Shown here one piece after another: positions 11,901-23,941 of a DNA stretch of 64,000 nt. The DNA is from Ancylostoma caninum (Eukaryota > Nematoda > Chromadorea > Rhabditida > Ancylostomatidae): the NCBI GenBank assembly GCA_037903475.1, contig JBAJFG010000409.1, positions 744,001 to 808,000 of the forward strand, given 5' to 3'. Position numbers and translations under genes: made by a program. How positions within the stretch are numbered: position 1 is the first letter of the stretch; every line of letters begins with the position of its first letter. The notes below the pieces were generated by a model. That model had not been told where the DNA came from, ran no database searches, and worked only from the letters and a program-made list of their open reading frames with translations.

Positions 11901-12531
11901 TGCAACTGTGTAAGCTATCTTCTTCTCAAGATCGTTCGCAGTCACCTTCTGGTTGGAGAAACGTGGTCTCATGGCGGGGCTAACTAATTCGAACGAGCTT
12001 AACATAACACATCAAAAACAATTTGTCACGAGAGCGTAACCATTCAATGATGCTGTATCATCAAACATTGAACAAGAGTTCTTGAATGAGTCATTGATTA
12101 CGGACATAATTGGAGTGCACCACCCTGGCGCACTCCCTGAGCTAACAGACCATACACTGTGATCGCACCAGATCATTTGCTGGTCGAGCTTGGCTGTGAG
12201 AAGCCGTATAAATCTAAGAATCCGTTCCGACTGCAAGGAGAACATATCGATCACGAGGAAACGAATTGCTTTGAGGAGAGGGTCCGCAAGCACCAGCGTT
12301 GCTAAGTTTTGGTGACCAAATTTGACCCTCAGTCCCAGCTCGATGCAGATTTCTAAGATTTCTACGAAGGGATTTGGTATGTCTCCACGACGCATTCAGT
12401 GTGTGTGCTGCCAAAAAGTCTGTCCTGCTCATCTCTGCTTGTACAAGACCATAACGTGTATATGCGGTCAACTCTCTTCAATGTGAGAATGAGTTTCTGT
12501 ATTAAACAAAACAACAACTCATGTACAGGAA
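8971..12531. other. noncoding DNA with one weak exon candidate
   Basis: Homopolymer C (about 9151-9165) and G (about 10704-10717) runs occur, but no confident gene. One open stretch, 9368-9546 plus, reads as a charged peptide (HLGSFPFTAEWIRRDSQGRK) ending in TGA. It could be an exon or a transposon scrap, since a second open stretch with similar composition follows at 9560-9720. No splice partners were found. Confidence 0.3.
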
Positions 12532-12680
12532 GCGTCAATCACGATCACTACTCCCGCGGCCTGGAGCGCCGCATTACCCATGCGCGCTGACGAGGCAGCA
12601 CTTGAAATCCATAGCATCCAGTAGCGCCACGTAGGTGGTGTCAAGCTCCAGGCCGCGGGAGTGGTGCTCGTGATTGACGC
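12532..12680. repeat. foldback element
   Basis: Arms of 36 bp, 12532-12567 and 12645-12680, are complementary with about three mismatches (GCGTCAATCACGA...CCGCGGCCTGGAGC). They enclose about 77 bp. This is a small MITE-like inverted repeat. Confidence 0.8.
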
Positions 12681-12967
12681 CCCCTAAAATGTGTGCATGC
12701 CTTTCTCAAGAAATGACCTGCACCAGTGATAGGATGTCCTTGTGAATCCTCGTATTCGAACAGCCCTGATGCATATGTTTCATAACACCTCGTTCTCAAA
12801 ACAAAACTTCGAAAGTAATAGCACCGACTGGAAAAGATGAACCTCCAGCTGGAGTTGGCGCGCCCCGTCGCTACGAGCCGCCACGCGACTGCCGGAACAA
12901 AATCTGCAATCTCACGATCCGGTATGGCTATGTGCAATTGCAGGCAGCGCACCAACTATAATCGATG

Positions 12968-14201
12968 CCTAAATTTGATTTTTTTTGGGGGGGGGGGGTA
13001 ACAGACAGCGTCAGATGGGGTATTTGAAAGTTTTTTGTTTGTTAGAGCGGTATTCCAGTGCTATGTGGGATTTTAGGTTCACGCTTGCAATTAATTATTC
13101 TGTTATTTGAACAAATATACGAGTAATCAACATCTATTTAGATTACAATGTCCAAGTTGCTCGTGAATACTGTTAGAATTGTCATATTTCAATCGCGCAA
13201 TCATCTGAATTTCAAACTCATGGATAATGAAGGTACGAGAAAATTGAGAATTGAGAAAGTCTGCTCTTCCTGGTGAGTTTGAACCCGCGTTCGTCTATGG
13301 GAAGTCATAAGGGGTGCCTTAAAGTGACTGAGCTGCATTTTCGGGCGCGTTAAAGAATGGTTATTATTATTGGTGCTGAATGGGTCCCAGTTTCAAGGAG
13401 CTGAGCACGAAGATCGTATCCATTTTGCGCCGTTATCCTATTTTTGTAGTGTGTAGGTGCGTAGATGCGGTATTTCACAGAAACCTCTTGAATTTTGCGT
13501 AAAGGCCTTGTGTTAGGTGCTGATCAAGATTATCAACGTTATTTCGCATGCCGCCTTGGTTCTCCTTCTGAAATTGGCATTTTCTCCAAACTTCCTCCCG
13601 TGTACCTGCAGAAACTTGTACCTGACGGTACAGAACGGATAGGATATTCGTGACCAGCACCCCAAATAATCCCCTCAAGGCAAAGTTGGAAAGGATTGTG
13701 AGAGATGCATTACCAGTAGCATCCTACGTAACCCTTCAAGAATGGGATTATGGTAGAAAAAAATTAGACACGACATTCCTGTCCAGCACCTCGGGAAAGG
13801 GCGCACTCAGGCGAAGTTTGGGGAGGAAATAACACTTTTTGAAATTTTGAGACAAAACAATCCAAATAGTGCACGCATCACTTCGAAAGGGCAATAAGAA
13901 CTAACGGGAGCGTGAAAGAACAATGAAATATAAAACATGGAAGGGGATGTAAAAGCAGTGTGGCGAATCTGCGCATTTCCAAAAGCATGAAAAGGATGCA
14001 GTATGTGCCATGAGCTCCCATTTAAGGCTAAATTGTAATCTAAATAGAGGTTGGTTATTCATATACTTGTTCTAATGGCAAAATAAGTGTGACTGCAAAC
14101 TTAAAATCCCATAAAGCACTGGAGTGCTGCTCTAATGGACAAAAAACTTTCTCAAAACTCATCTGACGCGGTTCGCTGCTCAAAAAAAAATTAAATTTAG
14201 G
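12968..14201. mobile_element. 1.2-kb element with long terminal inverted repeats
   Basis: The left end CCTAAATTTGATTTTTT and the complement of the right end CCTAAATTTAATTTTTT begin arms of about 190 bp (12968-13155 and 14030-14201). Internal landmarks are shared in inverted order: GTCAGATG, AAGTTTTTTGT, TTCCAGTGCT.TRTGGGATTTTA and CTATTTAGATTACAAT. The interior shows no transposase. It is best read as a non-autonomous foldback transposon. A poly-G run beside the left end is not shared with the right. Confidence 0.7.
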
Positions 14202-14454
14202 TGTCGCCTACGGTAGGCGCGCTGTCTGCAATTGCGCACAGCCATGCTGCATCGTGGCTGGTTTGTAGCCCTCCCCCCTAAGCTATGTAGCCTACAATGT
14301 AATGCATCAGATGTGAGATGGAAACTCGTCCGCCCCAGTAAAAATCTGGTTCCAATATAGGGATGTTCACCCTTTTTTCAGACTTCAAGTGCAACATTGG
14401 AATCACCGAGTCGAGGATTCTGCTAATATCCCAATAGCCATCATGAGGTGGCTA

Positions 14455-14690
14455 ACACTGCCGCTATAGTCCCCCTGTAGCACCCTGCGTCGCCGTCGTT
14501 GGCGACTGTGACACCGGTGCGCATCGACCATCGGCGTCGCGGCGGCCGCCGAAGTTGGCGACTGGCGGTTGCCAACATCGGCGGCCGCCGATAATAGCGA
14601 CTGCGGCGTCGGTGCCTATCGATTGGTCGCCAACATTAGCGACGGCCGACGTGAGTAGCTATACCCCTCGCGGAGTATAGCGATTACCTT
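14455..14690. repeat. GC-rich foldback repeat with GCCGCTATA ends
   Basis: The block begins ACACTGCCGCTATA and ends with CGCGGAGTATAGCG, and holds many GGCGACTG/CGGCGGCCGCCG motifs in both orientations. The same end sequence and composition occur in the larger element at 59492-60703, so they are one family. Confidence 0.65.
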
Positions 14691-16466
14691 ACTGCGTTTA
14701 AGATGGAGAATTCCATTACGACTTAGGTCACGTGAGTGGGGAGGAAGGTGTAAGCGAAGGTTCTCTGCTGTTTAAAATCATTCTAGAGGTTTCCGTAGAC
14801 AGTATTGTTTTCTGTATTATTTGATATTTAGTAGATGTCTTGGGCATTTTTGTACCTACTCAGAAGCCGTAAAAAAACTTGTTGGCAAGCATTTGGCGAG
14901 CAAGTTTCTGATCGCATGTGGAACTTGCTCGCCTAAAGGCTTGTCTATAAATTTTTATCGCCTTTTTCCACTGACAATCTGTCAGCTGCACAAAAATGCT
15001 CAAAGCCGTAAAAGATTTTCGAGGATGCCTCCACTCCAGGAACACTTACGTAGCCGTGCAACTTAAAGACAGCTCTCACGATAAAAAAGTCGTCGATTTT
15101 TTTCATGTAATTCTACCCTAGAGGCTACTCTTGTGCCTGCAGTAGAGGGAAAATCATCAAAAAAGGCTACGTTTGCAAGAAATACTATGTTTGTGTTTTG
15201 CCAATACTGTCCATTTGTACGAGATCTATCGCCTGAAATGGCTGCGGCCGCCGAGGTGCGGAAAGGATTACCGCTATCCGAAAATACCGATCGATCCTGT
15301 ATCAACTGAGAAGCACAGCCGCACATGATCAAAGAGACTGGGGCGGAGTTGAGCATGGCGGGATCATTTGTGCAGGCGTACAAGTTTTATTACTCGAGTA
15401 ACAGCACGATTCGGAGTGATTCCTTTTGCACTTACACTCCGATTGATGGCACCTTTAAATTAAGCACAAATGCGAAACTTTTTTCAGCGTGAGTGCTCCC
15501 TCTAATTCTTAGTTTAAGTAATCGATATGCTTAGTCACTTTAACAAACAGCTCCAACTCACACTAAAGCGAAACACTAAAACGCACGCTTCATGGATTAT
15601 CTAGAATTCTAATCAAGTTCTCCTCAGAGAAGTTTAACGACAACAATAAGAGTTGTTATATGGGAATCCGTCATCGGTAGAATCCACAGACTAGGTGCGC
15701 ACTTACTTATCTGTCGCTGGAGAAGCCGATGGTTTGAACATGCACACGACTCACTTTCTTCGTAGTCTGATATATCGGGTGCTTAACGCGGTCTGAAGTC
15801 TCAACTCCAAGTGACCTTCCACCAGCAGAAGATTACCTCCCTTACAATGAGCACGGTTCTGGCGAACACAATCGCAGTAATTGCGGGCACAGCATCTCCA
15901 CAATGTTTTTCACGTTCGAAAATTAAAGTGATAGTAGTGAAAAGGCGTACCGTATTAGTCGCCGTTGTGTGCGTGACATCCCATTCCGAAGCAAGACTGT
16001 TGTGCATGTCTTCAATTAAGAAAAGGCGTCGATGCCGTCCATGAAACGGATGGCAATCCACAAAGGAACCGTTGTTAAGGCGAAAACAAATAGTACAAGC
16101 ATATTTGATCAGGTGGCTAGCTATTAATTATTACTAACAGCAGCTATGAACAGGACAACAAAGAATGCAATGATATGTGAACCTTGTGAGGTAAAAACGA
16201 AAGCAAAGGTACAGAACTTTTATTGCGAAAATAAATCGACAGTGGTATATACAGTGAGCATCAGTAGGATTCGATCTTCTTCAAGTTCATTCAATTTCCT
16301 GGCATGGTGCCCTTCTTGCCTCGCTTGCTCTTCCGAATGCTTCTGCGCAGTCCGCGGGTCGCCTGCAATAAAACAACACATCAGCTAAATCTCTTAACTC
16401 TGCAAAAACGGAAATCTTACATTTTTCTGTAGCGGTACAGAAGCCAGACGGCCGCTGCGCCGCAGA
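14691..16466. other. noncoding spacer
   Basis: No gene is supported. A perfect 12-bp hairpin (GGCGAGCAAGTT and its complement AACTTGCTCGCC) lies at about 14897-14935. A possible 3' exon of the minus-strand gene fragment lies at about 16275-16365 after a TATTGCAG acceptor, but its frame is ambiguous. Confidence 0.4.
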
Positions 16467-16894
16467 TCATAAATGACTATTAGTTCCTGTAAACATTCTT
16501 CTATGCGCAGTAGTATCGGCGCCTGGAAAAGTGGGCGCCGACGTGGTGGCGATGGTAGGAGCTGGCGCCTCAGGAGCAGCGGCGACGAAAGGAGGGTGAG
16601 GCTCAGACGTATGAGCGCCTGCAGCGTCTGGTTGTGGCGTGATCAGAGCAGTTCGCTGCGACAGTTTGGCTGCAAATTCAGCCTCCCTGCTGGCCTGCTT
16701 GGGCCTCCCGTGATTCACATGAAGGCTGCTCCCTTTCCAGTACTCTAAAAAAGAAGATTGTTAATGTGTGTGTTAATGGAACATTCTCAAAAAAAACAGA
16801 TGGAGAACGCGAAAATTAATTATCTCTGTAATCAACTACCTTCAATCTCGGCCAGCCACGTAATGTGTTTTTCCCAACGCGGGTCGGCTTTCCT
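16467..16894 (-). CDS. candidate gene fragment, alanine/proline-rich protein (unknown)
   Basis: Two exons read on the minus strand in matching phase: 16894-16840 and 16744-16467. The first follows a CTAG acceptor, encodes RKADPRWEKHITWLAEIE and ends at a GTAGTT donor. The second starts after TTTTTTAG, continues E-Y-W-K-G and a basic region (HVNHGRPKQASREAEFAAKL), then becomes rich in Ala, Pro and Thr before TGA. The first part looks like real protein: charged, tryptophan-rich, with no low complexity. I do not recognise it. The start codon and upstream exons were not found. An open stretch at about 16935-17090 minus (FDFSADYQLRLSVAEDEE) could be an upstream exon. Function unknown; it could be an old retroelement piece or a genuine small gene. 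Confidence 0.35.
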
Positions 16895-17129
16895 CTAGCT
16901 CTGAAGAAGGAACGCCATACCTAGAATGAACAATTAAAATCGCCTGCCAAATGTGGAAAGGACGTGAAAAATCTAATAATCAGCTCTTCATCCTCTGCAA
17001 CTGATAATCGCAACTGATAGTCGGCAGAGAAATCGAACGAGTCCGTTGATACGAAGCAAACGATGCCATTCGCTACGGTAAAAGAGTTACTATGAAGTCC
17101 ACTGGCGACCCATTTAGCGAGGTTTGTTT

Positions 17130-17920
17130 GGCAACCTAGGAAACGGGTTTGCAAACGAGCCAGGCAAACGAACTTGCCAAATGTCTTGCCAAACATGATG
17201 TCCTGCCAAATGGATCGCCACGCAAACCTTGCCAGATAGGTCGCCATGCAAACCTTGCCAAACAGATTGCCATACAAACCTTGCCAAATAGGTCGCCATG
17301 CAAAAATTGCGCTTTGACATTGTACGTGAGATTTCGTCACGTACTCCTATTCCCTCCCGTTACCAGGAGAGGCCTCCAAAATTACAACAGTGTTCAAGCT
17401 TTACATTTAATGCTCTGATCCAGGAAGTAGTTTGAATGAAGTACCTCCACAAGCAGTTGAATCGATGACATCCATCGATTCCGTGCCTGGAGACAGGAAA
17501 TACGTGGACGTCGCCGTGATGTTCAGGCGGCTGCGCACTTTCGTGCATGTTGCGGCGAGGACCATGGAGATATCCTCATGCAAAAATCATGCTGTGATTT
17601 TGCCTTGCAGACACTTCGCACTGACACCGGCACTCTCCTAATATACGACTCCCTTTGAAATACGCACCTCAAAATTGGGTAATTGAACCTACTCATCGAT
17701 TGCAAAGCCGATGCGTCGTATGTGCTTGTCCAGGAAGATAGGTCGTCAACATATTCTCTTGCCATTTGCCTTGCCAAACACCCTGGAGAAAGGTCGTCAA
17801 CATATTCTCTTGCCATTTGCTTGCCAAACAGACTCTAGACCCATTCTCCCGGAAAATGTCTTGCCAAGCAAGATTTTAACCCGTAAACTGTATTGCCATA
17901 CACATTCTCTCACCAAATAG
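17130..17920. repeat. TTGCCAAA-type tandem repeats
   Basis: At 17150-17310 a unit of about 27 bp built on CAAACCTTGCCA.ATAGGTCGCCATG repeats around six times with drift. At 17740-17920 related units occur (GGTCGTCAACATATTCTCTT then GCCATTTGC and TTGCCAAACA), including one direct repeat of about 50 bp. Open frames crossing them are repeat artefacts. Confidence 0.65.
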
Positions 17921-20900
17921 GTCGCCACTGAATTTCAGAGATTGAAAAGTTCAATGAATTATGAGCTGCAATTCAAGTATGGAATACTGGATACTAAATG
18001 AGAGGCAACTCGACGTGGACCACGGCAGCTAAATGATGTGAAGTAATATGTACTGAATAGTGGCTGACCTCTAACAGCGAGCGCCGCCTAATGTGCAGAG
18101 TTGTGGCGGGCCCAGGATGCAACCCCTGAGGATGTATAGTTCCCGCGGCTATGTGCCAGAAACGCGATGGCCTATGGCTGCAATGAGGGCATACAAGGCA
18201 GAACATGTAACAGGTGGGCAGCAAGAAAGATCAAACATCAAAAACGCAGCGGTGCTGCTGATCAACAAACGTGTAAATGGAATTCGTTTTGTAACAGACA
18301 ATGGATCTTTTGAGAAGAACTTCTATGAAAACTTCTATTAAATGACTGCATAAAGTATGAATGTTCTCACAATTTTGATCTGTAATGGAAGGTTTGTAGA
18401 TCGCGTTATACATTACATTACACGTTATATATCCTCGCATCGAATATCCTCCATCGATAACAACGCTGCATAACATCCTGTTTGCAAATGAAAAGTTGCC
18501 AATTCCATTCACGCAACAAAAACAATGAGGAGAGAAAGTTGAGTTGTCAGTTCCACCATGGATTTCCTTTCAAAAAAGAACACGACTGACAGCCGGCGTT
18601 TAAAACACTCATGTCCGTGAAAAGAAGAGGAATAGGTATGAAGTGCACAATTCAAATAGTTTTTCCGAATGAACAGAAGCCAATTGAAGTGCTTTGAAAA
18701 TAAAAAAGAATGATTACTTGCTACGTTTGTTCAACAAGTATACAGCTATATAAAACGAAAAAGTGAAGAAACGAGCAAAACTTGCACAACCCAAAGATCA
18801 CAAAGTGATACACATCAAAACCAAAAAGTGAAGCGATTCAACTATTAGCAATGATGAAACCACTATCGCGTGCAGTGAAGTGTGACGTTATTGGTGAGTC
18901 CCGAAATGAAGGTGCCTGAGTCCCTAAAAATCGGCCATTTCACCCCACAGTCTGCGCCTCAAGATTGCGGTGGCTATGAGTGCCGCAGCGTACCCCTAGC
19001 CGCTCTAGCCTCCTTACGGTGCTTTGTTAAGAGGATTCGCGCACGCGCGCCAAAAACAGGCAGCTAGTCGAACAAATTGCTAATAACAATAGCAATAATA
19101 ACCAATTGCCCTATAACCTCCAGTATCCGTCTTTGACCAAAACGGAAATGTGGATAAAAACAATAACTGTACATTTCCGCGCAGATTAGTTATCATATTC
19201 GTGTTCAGCCTTTTCAAGAACCCTAGCGGACGCGTCTGTACTGACCAGTGAACAGAAGTGACGAAAAATTGATAAAATCGGTGGACCGATGTGAAGGTAC
19301 CAAGCTCGCAACACATGTCACGCTCGTGTTCAGCGTGTTGGGAAGCTCCAGAATACATCTCCTCACAGACCCCTGAGCGTGGCGTTCTCTCGAAGCTTGA
19401 ATAAAATTGGTGAGAAAGGAAGTAGGATATCACGAGATGAGCGCCACCAACAACACCTGCGAGCACTAGGGTTGTCTAGAGTGTTCCAGAAAGATTTTTT
19501 TTGGAAATAATCTATTCTGTAAATATGAACTATTTGCTTTTAGAAAATGCGCGAAAATTCCTCAGTTGTGTGCACAGTCATCCACCTGTGTGTCAAATCG
19601 AGGAATTTGTCCATAATTGCTGGTGTGGTAGCCTTTCTTCGACGTCCCGCACATGGTGAACGGTTTGACTTTGTGCAGCAATCTTGGATTATCCAATTGA
19701 GTGCGCTTCTGGCGTCATCACATTTAGTTCAGTTATCTCCATTCTCCAAAGGGGATAGAGACAGTAGTGTAAGCAATCGCCTTTAGATGAAGCAGTAATT
19801 AGTATCACAAAGAGAACTGCTGACCTGAGAATGTGAGAGAGTGAATTAAGATGGCAGAAATTCCGGTAAAGGATTACCGACAGACTAGTCATGTATAAGG
19901 CGTGTAGATGTCAAGGAATCCTATCTGAGCATGCATTTTTGAGTGAAGCAGTATCGAAAATACTGTGATAAATCCAATTCAAGTTGAGATCCTACTTGTT
20001 AACTTCACCTCGTACCTGTTTGCCAGTATCGGAGGACCCTAAATTTCGACATCACTAAATGAGAAACTTCTCTAAGAGGAAAGCATGCACGGAATGAAGT
20101 ATTTTCTGCTCCAGTACCACATTCGTACCTACAAAGCATAAAAATTTGGATTCGTTAAACCCTGCTCTGAAACAAGCCACAAGCAGAAGAAAGCTCTGTT
20201 GCAATACCTACCCATTATTTTTCAGAGTTCTACATGATACCATTTTGTCTCACTTTAGCAACGTCTTATAGATGCTAATTTTTTCACTCTGAATTGAAAT
20301 GTCGATTTTGAGCACAGCTCCGGCATTTGGAGAAATTGAGTACGTTTGATCGGAAGTTTTGGACACACTCGTTTCTAGCACTCTCCCTAGGGAGTGGCAA
20401 CCATCTTTTTCACTATACGTTACACCATTGTTTCGTTGTATAAATTTTTCTGACTATTTGGTTGAAGCTAACAGAGGAAGAGAGGCTGACGTGATCAAAT
20501 AATCAAACTTCCATCCAGCAACAGAAAAAAAAACTTGAATTTCGGCCTATCTAAGCCCTAGCCCTGAGGGAGATCAGTGATATACTCTTATTCAAAAGAC
20601 TTTGTAAGAGAAATGTGGATTCAACCCTAAAGACCACTTCTGTCTGAGAGCATCAAATACTCGTAGTGGAACCATGAAATAGCCCAGAAAAGCCCGAGCA
20701 AAGTGCAGGCTCTAGCTTTTTTGTTAACAGGAGTGTCTCCAAAATTGAAAAGAAACATTCAGTTCCTATTTGTACAACACTTCTGGAAAGTCTTACAAAT
20801 GCAGCACAAGCCGCTAGTGTCAAACGTGTCTCCTTGACATTTTTCGCAGTTCTTCCTTAAGAATTCATAGTTTGTTGGTTGGGTGTCTGCCGCAAGTTTT

Positions 20901-21230
20901 TTTTTCAAAATTTATTTGATTGCGTATGTTTCACACTATGAGATAAAGAAAAAAACAGGAGTTGATAACGCCGAGTGCAAGGCTGCGGATCATTACAAGG
21001 CTCTATCAAGCGGCCGAAGTTGACTCCACCCAACTCCGCTTCACCTCTATGGTGAACTAAATCATTTTTTTCTCATAATTTCTCCCTTTCATTCTCACTC
21101 ACATAATTCAAAATGAAAGAACTCTTGAAAAAATGCAAAGAGATTGCCCTAACGAATAAAAGGATGAGATAGAGCTAAATAGCTGGATCTCAGATATCTG
21201 TGCTCATTCTCTAACAGAAAAAAATCCTTG
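17921..21230. other. noncoding DNA
   Basis: No gene is supported in this 3.3-kb stretch. Around 19195-19480 there are inverted copies of the tandem repeat found at 24107-24440 (complement of AATATGATAACC.. and CTGAATACGAATATG). Confidence 0.45.
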
Positions 21231-23894
21231 ATGATATTTCTTTATTGGGCGACAGTCTTGTCCACGTGTATTACATCAACAACGACATGTATTTCGACCA
21301 TAAGCCCAGAAGGTGAGTGTGTGCTGTCCACAATTCCTCAGCAGTGAGTCGCCCGAATCTGTATGTATAGTACATTATATTTATAACGTTTATTTTCATC
21401 ATATTTCATGACACTTACTCTCAGACAAACACTTCGTAATACTTAAACCCAAATAATAACATTTTGCATCTATGCTGCCAAACATCTTCAGTTTACTATT
21501 GCATTTGATATTTTCCCAATAAGATGTGTGGTACGTGATGTTCTCATGTAGAAAAAAAAAAAGAGAACGAAGATCGTCGTATTCAATTTACGCTGGAATC
21601 AAAAGTTGAATTTTGCTAGCCCAGCCCGGAACGAAAACTTCATGATTATTTCAAGATATTTAAATTTTCAAGAAAGAGGAAAGTTGAAAAGAATCATTTC
21701 TAGCTGAGCCTATAAGATAACTTTAAATTGCTTTGTTCTATCAACTGACGTTTGAATAAACTATACAACTCAACCGTTAGCACCACTAGAGAATCCTAGT
21801 TCTCCTAGTTCTTCGATTAGAGCATTTTCTAACGGAGAACTACACCTATGTAATCCTTTTCCGTGTTCGGAGAAGATTATTATTGCTTCGTTTGCTTTTT
21901 TCAGCCAACCCATCCGAATTTTGCAACAACGAACACGACAATTTTTCCTGTAAGGAAAAATCCATTCGGCTGTTATTTCGCCAAGGGTCTTTCTTCCAGA
22001 ATTCTTGAAAACCTGAGCACGTAGTAGGTGCATACTTCAGCCTCTCGCACGTGCCCGCTTTGGGTTGGCTAGAACAGTCGGTCCGCTTCGTGAGAATAAC
22101 TTCCTGAGGAAAGTCGGCAAATGGGCTATGCTTAGGCACTTTGTTCTTAATATATAACTTAGATTTGTTTCTTTCGGAATAAGAGAGATAAAAAAAAAAT
22201 TACAGGGGAAAAGGACCTCATTGGGTATTGTAACGGAAAAACATGTGAAGCGCATATTTTTAGATACAAGTCCCACCAATAACAGCCGTTTCTCTTTTAA
22301 TCCTTCACTGGAACTTGAGCAGGTTTATCCGAGTAAAATAGTCCAAACGAGGAGTGTTGATTCATTCCTCGTTTCGGACGTTGACCATTATCTGTATACC
22401 AGTCTGGCCGTCCGGCTAACGCCGGACTTCCAGACTTCTATTGATGCTCGCTTCGCTCGCATACTGCACATGCACGTTGAAACCAAACACAAAAGTGTAA
22501 ATGGATTGATAAGATCTGCATCCTTCCACGCAGTTCTATCGCTCTCCTGAGAAACCCTTGATCCCGTAGGTGGTAGATTTTCCCCACAGGAACGAAGTTA
22601 TGCTCTTCCATGTAAGCGGAGTTAGTGGACATGAAGAACTGAGTGTAACCGATCCAGTGCAAATGTTATCTTGAAATGATTTATGCTCAACTGGTTGTTG
22701 TGGTAATTCAAGTGATAAGGGTCCACCGGTGTATATAAACGGAAAGGAAGGAGTGGTTCATTCAGACACAAATGGAATGGGAAGAGAACACGGATATGAA
22801 AGGAAACAATGTACATCTAGGTGATCCAGGTAGGAGGGTCCGCCGAAACAGGATAAGCGTATCCCTCATGCAGAAATAGACCCGCCTAGCGAATTCCTAT
22901 TATCTGTGGAAGCCGGCGCACCCTTATCACACCGTTGGACCCGACTCCAGGCGTTTTCCCACCATTGGACGCCGGCGCACCCTTATCACACCGTTGGACC
23001 CGACTCCAGCCGTTTCCCCACTATTGGACGCCGGCACACCCTTATCACACCGTTGGACCCGACTCCAGCCGTTTCCCCACTTTTGGACACCGGCGCACCC
23101 TTATCGCACCGTTGGACCCGATTCCAGGCGTTTTTCCACTTTTGGACGCCGGCGCACCCTTATCACACCGTTGGACCCGACTCCAGGCGTTTCCCCACCA
23201 TCGGACGCCGGCGCACCCTTATCACACCGTTGGACCCGACTCCAGGCGTTTCCCCACCATCGGACGCCGGCGCACCCTTATCACACCGTTGGACCCGACC
23301 CCAGCCGTTTCCCCACTTTTGGACGCCGGCGCACCCTTATCACACCGTTGGACCCGAATCCAGGCGTTTCCCCACTATTGGACGCCGGCGCACCCTTATC
23401 ACACCGTTGGACCCGGCTCCAGCCGTTTCTCTACTTTTGGACGCCGGCGCACCCTTATCACACCGTTGGACCCGACTCCAGGCGTTTCCCCACTATTGGA
23501 CGCCGGCGCACCCTTATCACACCGTTGGACCCGATTCCAGGCGTTTTCCCACTTTTGGACGCCGGCGCACCCTTATCACACCGTTGGACCCGACCCCAGG
23601 CGTTTCCCCACTATTGGACGCCGGCGCACCCTTATCACAGCGTTGGACCCGACTCCAGCCGTTTCCCCACTTTTGGACGCCGGCGTACCCTTATCACACC
23701 GTTGGACCCGATTCCAGGCGTTTTCCCACTTTTGGACGCCGGCGCACTCCTACAGCAACAGTGGATCCGGTGTAGAACATTTTCTTCGGTCTAGGCCACG
23801 CCCTCGAATTTCGTTTCACACTGACACACACACGCACACACACACGTGACAGACTAAGCCCTTTATTATAAGTCATGATATAAAAGTCAAAGCT

Positions 23895-23941
<47 letters not shown>

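Noticed and set aside
12012..12395. 127-codon minus-strand frame
   Set aside because: No domain, splice site or repeat relationship was found. It is probably a chance open frame.
22906..23849. Three overlapping plus-strand frames of 266-304 codons
   Set aside because: All three arise from the same 59-bp satellite unit lacking stops. None has a start context or signal, and the frames are equivalent.
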